Counted from the first letter of the stretch, positions 1 to 5,388 are shown. The stretch is 8,909 nucleotides of DNA from Actinobacteria bacterium RBG_16_64_13 (GCA_001768675.1 MELN01000059.1:4055-12963), one strand, 5' to 3'. Numbers and translations are program-made. The notes: a model not told the origin generated them from the sequence alone.

Positions 1-1
1 C

Positions 2-334
2 GCGACCACGGTCCCGAGCTTCCCCGGCTTTCCCTTCGGCGTGACCGCGGGGACGTATTCGCATCTGTTCGACCTCACCGACGGCGGCACCTACAACCCC
101 AGCTTCGTCACCGGCCATGGGGGCACCGTCGCCGCCGCCGAGGCCGCGCTGCTCGACGGGCTGGTCCAGGGGGACGCGTACTTCAACATTCACACCACCA
201 CGTTCCCGGGTGGCGAGATCCGGGGCTTCCTTACGGCCGCTCCCGTTTCTGACGTTCCCCTGCCAGGGACGCTGGTGCTCCTCCTGCTGGGAGGCGGGGG
301 TATCGCCGTCGGCCGACTCCGTCGGCGCGCGTAG
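2..334 (+). CDS. CHRD-domain secreted protein with PEP-CTERM-like C-terminal anchor (3' part only)
   Basis: The gene enters from the left edge: the frame is open from base 2 and the GTG at 41 is internal, so the start lies outside the window. Visible sequence is the end of a CHRD domain (a beta-rich domain first named from chordin), with the family's typical closing stretch: AYFNIHTTTFPGGEIRGFL reads like the usual NxHTxxFPxGEIRGxL. It ends in a sorting tail: VPLPGT, about 14 hydrophobic residues rich in L and G, then RLRRR. This matches the PEP-CTERM layout in its VPLPG variant (motif, one membrane helix, basic end), which the exosortase pathway recognises in Gram-negative bacteria. Known of the family: such proteins are exported and often attached to the cell surface or exopolysaccharide. 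The assignment as CHRD plus CTERM anchor is firm; the biological role is unknown. Confidence 0.85.
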   Translation, partial: ATTVPSFPGFPFGVTAGTYSHLFDLTDGGTYNPSFVTGHGGTVAAAEAALLDGLVQGDAYFNIHTTTFPGGEIRGFLTAAPVSDVPLPGTLVLLLLGGGGIAVGRLRRRA

Positions 335-349
335 CGACACTCCGCATAG

Positions 350-374
350 GTGCCCGTGGGCGGGCTGAGGGCAC
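350..374 (+). terminator. GC-rich hairpin after the CHRD gene
   Basis: GTGCCC (350-355) and GGGCAC (369-374) form a perfect 6-bp inverted repeat, 16 nt past the CHRD stop codon. There is no T-run after it, so intrinsic termination is only possible, not shown. The rest of 335-587 holds no gene I can support; a 14-bp dyad at 495-508 is listed separately. Confidence 0.25.
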
Positions 375-494
375 AGGCAAGCGGGGCCGACACAGCACTG
401 GCCCGCAGGCGGCGCCAGCGCGCCGGCGTTCGCAGGACTCCCCCGGCTCACCGTGCCCGTCCCGATCGTAACGCGACGGACGCGCGCTCGCAGG

Positions 495-508
495 TGGACC
501 AAGGTCCA
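495..508. promoter_or_regulatory. Dyad TGGACCAAGGTCCA, possible operator
   Basis: Two perfect 6-bp inverted arms (TGGACC / GGTCCA) separated by AA, located 79 bases upstream of the ATG at 588. The size and symmetry suit a dimeric transcription factor, and the position suits control of the + strand genes at 588/780. I do not recognise the regulator, and no clear -35/-10 pair is visible next to it. Confidence 0.3.
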
Positions 509-587
509 ATAGCCGGCCCCGAGGCCGTCGAGTAGATTCAAGACGCGACCCAATCCTTGGCGGCGGCGAGATCGAGGAGGCATCGAC

Positions 588-700
588 ATGGCACACAAGC
601 TACCGCCGCGGCGGTTCGGCTGCGACGCCCTCGAGCCTTGGATCGACGCGAAGACGATGGAACTCCATCACGACAAGCATCAACAAGGCCCACGTCGCGC
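588..700 (+). pseudogene. Fe/Mn superoxide dismutase N-terminal remnant
   Basis: From the ATG at 588, preceded by a good ribosome site (GAGGAGG), about 33 codons read as the start of an iron/manganese superoxide dismutase: MAHKLPP, then DALEPWIDAKTMELHHDKH. The His in MELHH corresponds to the first metal ligand of the family (about residue 26-27). After HQQ the likeness stops in this frame. Dropping one base near 684-687 restores QAHV, which fits the family's QAYV, so a 1-nt insertion probably broke the gene. Nothing of the remaining ~150 residues (other ligands, DxWEHAY-type motif) is present. The frame does not stop: it stays open through 779 into the next gene, so a fused 226-aa product is formally possible. 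That the N-terminus is SOD-derived is likely; that it is non-functional follows from the loss of three of the four metal ligands. Confidence 0.72.
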
Positions 701-779
701 CGACGACGAGGAGCAGCAGCAGCAGGCGCGTGCGCAGCTTCATGGCGGACAGGAGATCGGACACGGTGAGGAGGCGCAT

Positions 780-1268
780 ATGAGCCATTTCGCACGCTCG
801 CTGAAGGTGATCGCGGCTGCGGCCAGCGTCGTTCCGCTGGCTGTCGCCACCCTGGTCTTCCTGGCCCCGGGCGCGGCCACCGCGGCCAGCTTCGATTCGC
901 TTCCCCCGGGCGAGCAGAAGATCGTTCGGGCGCTGTACGCCGCCCAGTCGAAGACGTCCCTGACGCTGGATCAGATCGCGGAGAGGAGGGGGGGGCGTCA
1001 AGGGGGCTGGGGCAAGGTCTTCAAGGAGATGAAGGCCCAGGGCTCCGTCACCCAGAAGAACCTCGGGGCCGTCGTCAGTGACTACGAGCACCGGAATTCA
1101 CCGTCGAGCGCCGCCCGGGCGGACAAGGCGGGCCGCGAGGACGGTGGGACCAAGGGGGCCGCGAGAAGCTCTCGTGATGACCGCGACCGGGGCTCGGCGA
1201 GCCCGTCCAGCGCCGGCGGGATGGGGCAAGGGAGCGGCGCCGGGCACGGCGGGGGCCGAGGCCGGTAG
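780..1268 (+). CDS. Small secreted protein of unknown function
   Basis: 162 aa, starting at the ATG at 780, which has its own ribosome site (GTGAGGAGG) and is followed at once by a signal peptide; the frame is open further up to 588, but that part is a superoxide dismutase remnant. The signal peptide has a basic start (SHFARSLK), a hydrophobic core at residues 10-29 and a cleavage site near ATA-ASF (about residue 36). The mature N-terminal part (37-104) looks like a folded domain: FDSLPPGEQKIVRAL, LTLDQIAE, GWGKVFKEMKAQG, NLGAVVSDYEHR. The tail from about 108 is low-complexity, rich in G, S, R and D, ending GGGRGR, and probably disordered. A run of eight G at 988-995 lies in the coding part. 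I do not recognise a named family; export to the periplasm or outside is well supported. Confidence 0.7.
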   Translation: MSHFARSLKVIAAAASVVPLAVATLVFLAPGAATAASFDSLPPGEQKIVRALYAAQSKTSLTLDQIAERRGGRQGGWGKVFKEMKAQGSVTQKNLGAVVSDYEHRNSPSSAARADKAGREDGGTKGAARSSRDDRDRGSASPSSAGGMGQGSGAGHGGGRGR

Positions 1269-1294
1269 GCCACTCCTTCGGAAAGACAGTGGCC
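1268..1294 (+). terminator. Hairpin at the end of the small secreted protein gene
   Basis: A perfect 7-bp inverted repeat, GGCCACT (1268-1274) and AGTGGCC (1288-1294), begins on the last base of the stop codon; the 13-nt loop can itself form TCC-TTC-GGA. It is followed by a pyrimidine-rich GTCCCTTCCC but not a true T-run. It is a plausible terminator for the 780-1268 gene. It also coincides with the point where the transposase remnant on the other strand loses its family likeness. Confidence 0.4.
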
Positions 1295-1440
1295 GTCCCT
1301 TCCCGGGTCAGGCAATTCGTCGCATCCATCCCCCACATCTGATCGGGCTGCTCCGTGGTGATCGTCCCGTCGTGCGCCTTGGGGCCATGGGCATGCCCCA
1401 CCCGCGTGGGCGCCAGCAACTGGGCCGCGCTACCCACGCG
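1282..1440 (-). pseudogene. IS3-type transposase (OrfB) fragment
   Basis: On the - strand about 52 codons read like the middle of an IS3-family OrfB transposase: LLAPTRVGHAHGPKAHDGTI, then DQMWGMDAT, then REGTATVF. In the family this segment joins the N-terminal helical part to the start of the rve (DDE) catalytic fold; the Asp in WGMDAT matches the first catalytic Asp. The expected continuation (VFVAVDH-type) is missing: after VF (base 1282) the reading changes to unrelated sequence. In the other direction the frame meets a TGA at 1462-1464. There are no start, no second and third catalytic residues, and no terminal repeats that I can see. It is therefore a scar of an inactive element lying between two convergent genes, and it overlaps the 3' end of the Spy-like gene by a few bases. 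Confidence 0.72.
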
Positions 1441-1441
1441 G
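1402..1441. repeat. 9-bp perfect inverted repeat at the Spy-like / transposase-remnant junction
   Basis: CCGCGTGGG (1402-1410) and CCCACGCGG (1433-1441) are perfectly inverted with a 22-nt spacer that contains the stop codon of the Spy-like gene (1430-1432). It could fold in the 3' end of that mRNA, or be chance within GC-rich coding sequence, since the left arm also codes for part of the transposase remnant. Confidence 0.4.
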
Positions 1442-1948
1442 CCCGTGAGGTCGAGGCTGGGTCAGTAGGGCCATCAGCTTGGCGCGCTGCTCAGGGGTGA
1501 GCAGCGACTTGCCCTGCTCCATCGTACGGATCCTGCTGAGCTGATGGTCGGCCCGGGCGCGCTCCATCTCGCGGACCTTGGCCTCCACCTGGACCATGTC
1601 AACCGCCTTGCCGGGGTCGGCTGGGTTGGGCCGCAACAACGTCCCCAGGTCGAGCCGCGCCAGCCGCTGGTCGGCCTGACGCTTGATCATGTCCCGCTGG
1701 AAATCGGCGCGGAGCTGCTGGAAGCCCTGCACCTGCGCGGGGGTCAGCGCCAGTTCCTGCCGGTGACGCAGCACCAGGCCGAACAGCGGGACGTGATGGC
1801 GCTCGTGCGAGCGTCCGAAGTGCCCACCAGGGTGGCCGGCATGCCCCGCCTGGGCCGTCGGAGCCGGCTGTGCTGGTTGCTGCGCGACGGCCGGCGCCGC
1901 CATCAGCAGCGCCAGTCCGAACCCTCCGAGCATCCGCTTCGCCCTCAT
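1430..1948 (-). CDS. Spy/CpxP-like LTXXQ periplasmic protein
   Basis: 172 aa with an ATG at 1948 and a strong ribosome site (AAGGAGG, 8 nt upstream). A signal peptide at residues 1-22 ends AVA-QQ. A His-rich spacer follows (H36, H39, H43, H48, H51, H52), then a helical region holding the two signature motifs of the LTXXQ family: LTPAQ at 68-72 and LTPEQ at 150-154, with charged helices between. Known of the family (Spy, CpxP, ZraP/CnrX-like): small periplasmic helical proteins that act as ATP-independent chaperones or metal-stress sensors. The His-rich stretch suggests metal binding here, by inference only. Length is normal. The last ~8 residues (PRPHGPRG) overlap the transposase scar, so the native C-terminus may have been changed. 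No sensor kinase or efflux gene lies nearby to define its signal. Confidence 0.82.
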   Translation of the reverse strand: MRAKRMLGGFGLALLMAAPAVAQQPAQPAPTAQAGHAGHPGGHFGRSHERHHVPLFGLVLRHRQELALTPAQVQGFQQLRADFQRDMIKRQADQRLARLDLGTLLRPNPADPGKAVDMVQVEAKVREMERARADHQLSRIRTMEQGKSLLTPEQRAKLMALLTQPRPHGPRG

Positions 1949-2165
1949 GATGTTGCCTCCTTGGGGATTGATTGCCTTCGAGGCCTCGGGACCTTCATCG
2001 GCCCTTTCGCCGGGCCCCCGGCTGCGCCCTCACCTATCTTGACGCAGCGGGGGCCGCCGGTGTTCACGCCCACTCCGAATCCGGCCCGCCAGCGCGTCCC
2101 CGCTCGGCGGCTCGATCCGGGGGCCAGTCCAGCCTTGCGGCACGCGTGCGGGCGTTCGCCGAAGC

Positions 2166-2420
2166 CTATCGCCAGTAACCCCGGCCGTGGCCGTACACGC
2201 CGGGCGCCGGCGCCACGATGATCGGCGGGGCCACGATCACGGCCCTGGGCGCACGGTAGACTGGCGGACCGTCCGCGTACCCCCCTACCGGGACAACAAT
2301 GCAGCCGGACGCCAAGGTCACGACGAGTCCGAGCGTCAGCGCCAGCCCCAGAACGCGCAACGGGCCGTGGCGTGCGGATCTGGAGCGGGCATCGCAAGCA
2401 GCCAGATTGTTCTTGATCAT
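2166..2420 (-). CDS. Small proline-rich lipoprotein
   Basis: 84 aa from ATG at 2420, with GGAGG upstream in the mRNA sense. After a rather long basic N-region (residues 1-22) comes a hydrophobic stretch (23-35) and a lipobox LASGC (36-40), so Cys40 should be lipid-modified and the mature product would be only 45 aa. The mature part is short and low-complexity: VPVGGY, then alternating V/P/A (VIVAPPIIVAPAPG) and an aromatic end GYWR. Such peptides are common in high-GC Gram-negative bacteria and have no established function. A TTG at codon 21 could be an alternative start that gives a shorter signal peptide, but the ribosome site favours the ATG. The 217-base gap before the Spy-like gene shows no gene and no clear promoter. 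Confidence 0.6.
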   Translation of the reverse strand: MIKNNLAACDARSRSARHGPLRVLGLALTLGLVVTLASGCIVVPVGGYADGPPVYRAPRAVIVAPPIIVAPAPGVYGHGRGYWR

Positions 2421-2870
2421 GGGAGCATCCTCCGTACCTCATTCGACGCGCCGGAGCCCGGCATCATCCACTGCGGCGGTGGCTTCGAGGCGTATATGTC
2501 CTGCACAAAGCCCGCACAGGGATTGAAATCTCCTGATTTGACCCGTGGTTACGGCGGGAGATTGGGTTCCGGGCCCAACGGGCGTTCCCGGCCGTGGCGG
2601 ACCGAGGCCATGACCCGGCCGAGAAGCGCAGAATCGCTGCACGAATACCCTCTACTTCAGCAGTCCGGTCCGCTTGACATGCTCGCGGGTCTCCACCATG
2701 CGGTATGCAGCCAGTGGCGGCCCAGCAGACGGAGACGACGGTGGGGCGAGCCTCGACGGAGAGCACCGTGACCGGCGCGGCCATGGGCGCGGGCGTGGGC
2801 CTTCTCGGCGGTATCGTCGGGTGCGCCGCAACTCATAATCGAGGGTTACCCTCCGGGGAGTTGCCATCGG
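2421..2870. other. 450-bp stretch without a supportable intact gene
   Basis: Both strands were read. On + at 2705-2841 a frame holds VTGAAMGAGVGLLGGIVG, a glycine-zipper-like membrane motif, but with no signal peptide or ribosome site and with a junk-like tail, so it may be a decayed gene. On - a short frame ends YRMVETREHVKRTGLLK at 2652, which has the look of a real protein C-terminus that I cannot place. Other long frames here are Arg/Pro/Ser-rich and look like shadows. Confidence 0.4.
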
Positions 2871-3566
2871 TTACTCTTCGCCCCTCATCTTCTTCAGCGC
2901 CCGGCGCTCCAACTCATCCGAATAGGCAAACCACGGGTGTCTCCCGCCCTTCTCCCCAATCCGTTCGACCACGAAGTGACAGCAGTCGGCGCCCCGGGGG
3001 ATGAGCTTCTCCACCCAGGCCGTGATGCTTGGCTTTCCGAGATCCCGGATCGCCTGGAACATCCCCTCCACGAAGTACCTCTGGACCCGACAGTCGAACG
3101 CCGTGTATCGGTCCTGGTGGGGACACCACAGGATGTCGAACTCGCAGCGCTCCCCCGACGTGACCCAGGGCTTCTCGAGCGACGCGTAGAGCACGGTGTT
3201 GATCCCGGTCAAGAGGTAGGACACGAGCTCCATCTCGTCGATGTCTCCCGGGAACTCCGAGCTCTCGATCAGGCCCTTCATCGCCTCGTGGCCGGCCTGG
3301 TTGAGAGCCTTTCGGACCACGGCCTGCCCGGCTTCGCCGAACGCCTCCTCCGCCGCCTTGAGAATGTTCAGCACAGCGGTGGCCTGCATCGTCCCCCAGA
3401 CGAAGAGCACCCCGGGGTCAAAGTCCTCCCGCGCCTCGACCGCCTTTCTGAAGTTCTCCACCGCCTGCGAATAGGGCGCCCCGAGCCGGACCTCTCGATA
3501 GCTCTTTTCGGCTCGGCTTCCCAGGGACCAGATCCCTTCGGCAGTCGGGTACTGTGGTTTCGGCAT
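2871..3566 (-). CDS. ATC-hydrolase-like protein (L-2-amino-thiazoline-4-carboxylate hydrolase family)
   Basis: 231 aa; ATG at 3566 preceded by GAGGAG at proper spacing. Soluble, with no signal peptide or membrane segment. The C-terminal half fits the ATC-hydrolase-like fold best: a CEFDILWCPH block (Cys141, Cys148, His150), a helix with a second Cys159, then the closing ADCCHFVVER (Cys195, Cys196), like the G-D-x-x-C-x-F ending seen in that family and in V4R-type small-molecule domains. The N-terminal part (1-110) is mostly helical and charged. The founding enzymes hydrolyse a cysteine-derived thiazoline ring, but most relatives are uncharacterised, so the substrate here is open. It follows the dodecin gene by 88 bases on the same strand; a GC-rich hairpin repeat and a palindrome lie between them, so it may have its own transcript. 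Coding is secure; family assignment is moderate. Confidence 0.62.
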   Translation of the reverse strand: MPKPQYPTAEGIWSLGSRAEKSYREVRLGAPYSQAVENFRKAVEAREDFDPGVLFVWGTMQATAVLNILKAAEEAFGEAGQAVVRKALNQAGHEAMKGLIESSEFPGDIDEMELVSYLLTGINTVLYASLEKPWVTSGERCEFDILWCPHQDRYTAFDCRVQRYFVEGMFQAIRDLGKPSITAWVEKLIPRGADCCHFVVERIGEKGGRHPWFAYSDELERRALKKMRGEE

Positions 3567-3602
3567 GGCGTCTCCTCCTCTAACGCTCCTTCCCTTTCAA
3601 GG

Positions 3603-3640
3603 GGCCCACCCCCTGGCCCCCTCGGGCCCCGAGAGCGTGA
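3603..3640. repeat. Dispersed GC-rich hairpin repeat, copy 1
   Basis: A 38-base segment between the dodecin and ATC-hydrolase-like genes. It matches 5352-5388 in the same orientation at about 34 of 38 positions, with one length difference. It contains GGCCC-CCTC-GGGCC, able to fold as a 5-bp hairpin; a second stem, GGGGCC (3601-3606) with GGCCCC (3615-3620), overlaps it. It lies just downstream of the dodecin stop (3655), so it could act in the 3' end of that mRNA. There is no T-run. Confidence 0.5.
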
Positions 3641-3646
3641 CGTCAC
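3637..3646. promoter_or_regulatory. 10-bp perfect palindrome GTGACGTCAC
   Basis: A perfect palindrome in the 88-base gap upstream of the ATC-hydrolase-like gene, 71 bases from its start codon. It has the size of a dimeric regulator site. In GC-rich DNA a 10-bp palindrome also arises by chance, so function is only a possibility. Confidence 0.2.
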
Positions 3647-3654
3647 TCTGCAGA

Positions 3655-3861
3655 TTAGTCCTCCAGCCGGAAGCCAATCTTTAGGGTCACCTGGAACTGC
3701 TTGACCTTTCCCTTCTCAATCGAGCCTCGCATCTCCGCCACTTCAAACCAGCTCAAATTGCGGACGGTCTTTGACGCTTTCGCTACAGCGTTCTTGGTGG
3801 CCTCGGCAAAACTTTTCTCCGATGTTCCGACCACTTCGCTCTTCCTGAAAACGGGGTCCAT
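3655..3861 (-). CDS. Dodecin (flavin-binding dodecamer protein)
   Basis: 68 aa, exactly the usual dodecin length, ATG at 3861 with GGGAGGG upstream. Sequence runs through the family landmarks: VFRKSEVVGTSEKSFAEAT (strand 1 and helix start), ASKTVRNLSWFEV with Trp38, the residue that stacks on the flavin ring, then AEMRGSIEKGKVKQFQVTL with Gln57 at the position that contacts the flavin, and the closing strand KIGFRLED. Known of the family: twelve subunits form a hollow sphere that stores or buffers riboflavin/FMN/FAD (or CoA in some members) in the cytoplasm. It follows the alpha/beta hydrolase gene by 75 bases on the same strand and may be co-transcribed with it. No partner here is a clear flavoenzyme, so its link to the neighbours is unknown. 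Assignment is firm. Confidence 0.95.
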   Translation of the reverse strand: MDPVFRKSEVVGTSEKSFAEATKNAVAKASKTVRNLSWFEVAEMRGSIEKGKVKQFQVTLKIGFRLED

Positions 3862-3894
3862 AAGACTTCCCTCCCATGTGATTCGAGTTTCCGC

Positions 3895-3912
3895 GCCGCC
3901 CCAGCCGGCGGC
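3895..3912 (-). other. Intercistronic hairpin between hydrolase and dodecin
   Basis: GCCGCC and GGCGGC form a perfect 6-bp stem with a 6-nt loop in the 75-base gap between the two genes. No T-run follows in the - direction, so it may trim or attenuate rather than terminate. It could be chance. Confidence 0.25.
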
Positions 3913-3936
3913 CTGACATCTCCAAGCCGGACGCTG

Positions 3937-4887
3937 TCACGGCACGTCGTTGACGTCTCCCGCAGGCCCCTCATGATGCGGGTGCGGTTCATGCGCCGGC
4001 TGAACCGGCATGCCGCCCACAGGCACCGCGCGCGCCAGGAATTCAATCACGGCATTGCCGAAGGCGTCATTGCGGTCCCCCGCCACCATGTGAGCCGCGC
4101 CGGTCACATTGACATACTCGCTCTGCGGGCACAGCTTCAAGAACTCCCGAGCGCCCTCCTCACTGAGCACATCGGAGAGACCGCCCCGCACCAGCAGGGT
4201 GGGCAAAGCCACATTTCGCGCACAGGCTTCCAGACGTTCAAGGCGTTTATCGAAGTCACGTCTCGCGGCACGGAACCGGGGATCCCAGTGCCAGCGGTAC
4301 TTGCCGTCCGCCCCCAGACGCACGTTCTTGGCCAGGCTATCCAGATTTCTCGGACGTTTGCGGTGAGGCTGATAGGTGCCGATGGCCTCCGCCACCTCAT
4401 CCAGAGAACTGAAGCCTTCAGGCCTCTGGCTCATGAACGCCTGAATCTTGTCGACCCCCTCGGTCTCGATCCGGGGAGCGGTATCGACCATGACCAGCGC
4501 GGTGGCATCCACATGATCCTCACCCACTGCGACCAGGCTAACGCCGCCCCCCATGGACGCGCCGACGAGAACTGGACGCCCGTTGCCCAGGGCAGCGAGA
4601 ACACACTTGAGATCCTCGACCATGACATCCTGGCCGTAGAGTCCGTCGGGCGCCCAGTCCGAATCCCCGTGACCGCGCGCATCGAAGGCGATGGCCCGAT
4701 AACCCGCGGCCCCGAGCAATTCGCCGGCCCCCTTCCACGCATGGCGGGTCTGTCCGCCGCCGTGCTGAAGCAGCACCAGCGGCCCGGTCGGGTTGCCCCA
4801 CGAATCCCCCGCTATCCTGACGCCGCCGACGCCGTTCCAGAAGTGCCCTGGTTCAGGTGTTCCCGGAAGTCTTGTCCCTGCGCTCAT
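3937..4887 (-). CDS. Alpha/beta-hydrolase fold enzyme
   Basis: 316 aa from ATG at 4887. The frame is open further upstream to 5043, but that stretch lies over the FmdB gene in another frame and is unlike the family, so the ATG overlapping the FmdB stop (ATGA) is preferred. Family landmarks: oxyanion region QHGGG (41-45), FDARGHGDSD (68-77), nucleophile elbow GASMGG with Ser111, a candidate Asp239 in GGLSDVLSEE, and His266 in GAAHMVAGD, so the triad is complete. Residues 140-225 form the lid, with a YRWHWDP motif often seen in peroxidase/lipase-like relatives. The C-terminal ~25 residues are an extra His/Pro-rich tail (HEPHPHHE), unusual and possibly metal-binding. Substrate cannot be read from sequence; ester hydrolysis is the default expectation. 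Cytoplasmic, since there is no signal peptide. Translation is probably coupled to the FmdB protein. Confidence 0.87.
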   Translation of the reverse strand: MSAGTRLPGTPEPGHFWNGVGGVRIAGDSWGNPTGPLVLLQHGGGQTRHAWKGAGELLGAAGYRAIAFDARGHGDSDWAPDGLYGQDVMVEDLKCVLAALGNGRPVLVGASMGGGVSLVAVGEDHVDATALVMVDTAPRIETEGVDKIQAFMSQRPEGFSSLDEVAEAIGTYQPHRKRPRNLDSLAKNVRLGADGKYRWHWDPRFRAARRDFDKRLERLEACARNVALPTLLVRGGLSDVLSEEGAREFLKLCPQSEYVNVTGAAHMVAGDRNDAFGNAVIEFLARAVPVGGMPVQPAHEPHPHHEGPAGDVNDVP

Positions 4888-5123
4888 CGATGGTTTGCAG
4901 TGAACCCACAAGCACCGGGACCGTCGGGGTGACCGCAACCCTGGCACGACGCAGGAAGCTCCGCGTGGGCTGATGCGGCGCCCGCGATTGCCGCAAATGC
5001 GGACAGCTTCTTGCGCAAGTCGGTGCCCTTGCAGCCCGGACATTCTGGCGTGACAGATGAATTACGCACCAGGAGTTCGAACTCCCTTCCGCATGAAGTG
5101 CACTCGTACTCACATATGGGCAT
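4884..5123 (-). CDS. FmdB-family zinc-ribbon protein
   Basis: 79 aa from the ATG at 5123, which begins MPICEYEC as is typical of the family (usual MPxYEYxC) and has GGAGG nine bases upstream; an in-frame ATG 14 codons earlier adds residues unlike the family. Cys8-x2-Cys11 and Cys28-x2-Cys31 form the zinc ribbon; LRKKLSAFAAI matches the usual RKLxSAPAF-type segment. The C-terminal cysteines C60-x2-C63-x8-C72 (CQGCGHPDGPGAC) are a common extra in this family. Named after a gene of the formamidase/amidase region of Methylophilus; proposed as a regulator, but the molecular role is unsettled. Its TGA overlaps the hydrolase ATG by four bases. Confidence 0.88.
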   Translation of the reverse strand: MPICEYECTSCGREFELLVRNSSVTPECPGCKGTDLRKKLSAFAAIAGAASAHAELPASCQGCGHPDGPGACGFTANHR

Positions 5124-5161
5124 GGCCTGTGTCCTCCGATGAAATGAACTGATGTGTGGAT

Positions 5162-5287
5162 TCAAGGTTCCTGGGCCAACAGAAAACCGGATTCACGCGG
5201 TGATGCAAACCATCTTGCGCGTGCGTCCGGCTCGACCTCTCTCAGGGTCAGGACGCGCTTGACACAGTCCGGACAGACGTAGCGGAT
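5162..5287 (-). pseudogene. Possible CxxC-containing gene fragment without a start codon
   Basis: On the - strand a frame ending with TGA at 5162 reads IRYVCPDCVKRVLTLREVE and on to GFLLAQEP, about 41 residues in this part. It looks like coding sequence with a CPDC zinc-ribbon-like knuckle. The frame is open only to a TGA about 12 codons further upstream and offers no ATG, GTG or TTG there; an ATG about 13 codons upstream is in another frame, so a frameshift is possible. It lies upstream of the FmdB gene. I do not recognise it; it could be a remnant or a very short gene with an unusual start. Confidence 0.35.
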
Positions 5288-5351
5288 GCCGCTGCCGAGC
5301 TGGTTGCGGGATAAGGACCGGAGTCACCATCAAGGCCATGCGAAGCGACGC

Positions 5352-5388
5352 GGCCCACCGCCTGGCCCCTCGGGCCCCGAGAACCTGA
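5352..5388. repeat. Dispersed GC-rich hairpin repeat, copy 2
   Basis: Second copy of the segment at 3603-3640, same orientation, differing at about four positions including one missing C. It carries the same core, GGCCC-CTC-GGGCC. It lies 58 bases downstream of the thioesterase stop (5446), so both copies sit in gaps past the 3' end of a - strand gene. This fits a REP-like intergenic element. Confidence 0.5.

Noticed and set aside
705..734. CRISPR or tandem-repeat array at the GAG/CAG-rich stretch
   Set aside because: Only a handful of AGC/CAG triplets in a low-complexity stretch; no spacer-repeat structure here or anywhere else in the window.
1945..2442. 165-aa - strand frame over the lipoprotein gene
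   Set aside because: Arg/Gly/Pro-rich shadow; the other frame has a lipobox and a proper ribosome site.
2937..3704. 255-aa + strand frame across the ATC-hydrolase-like gene
   Set aside because: It spans the ends of two - strand genes and the gap between them, and its composition is shadow-like.
3973..4932. 319-aa + strand frame across the alpha/beta hydrolase
   Set aside because: Mirror frame of a gene with a complete Ser-Asp-His triad; His/Arg-rich and lacking a ribosome site.
4888..5043. N-terminal extension of the alpha/beta hydrolase to 5043
   Set aside because: The added 52 residues lie over the FmdB gene in another frame and are Arg/Cys-rich; the ATGA-coupled start at 4887 fits the family.
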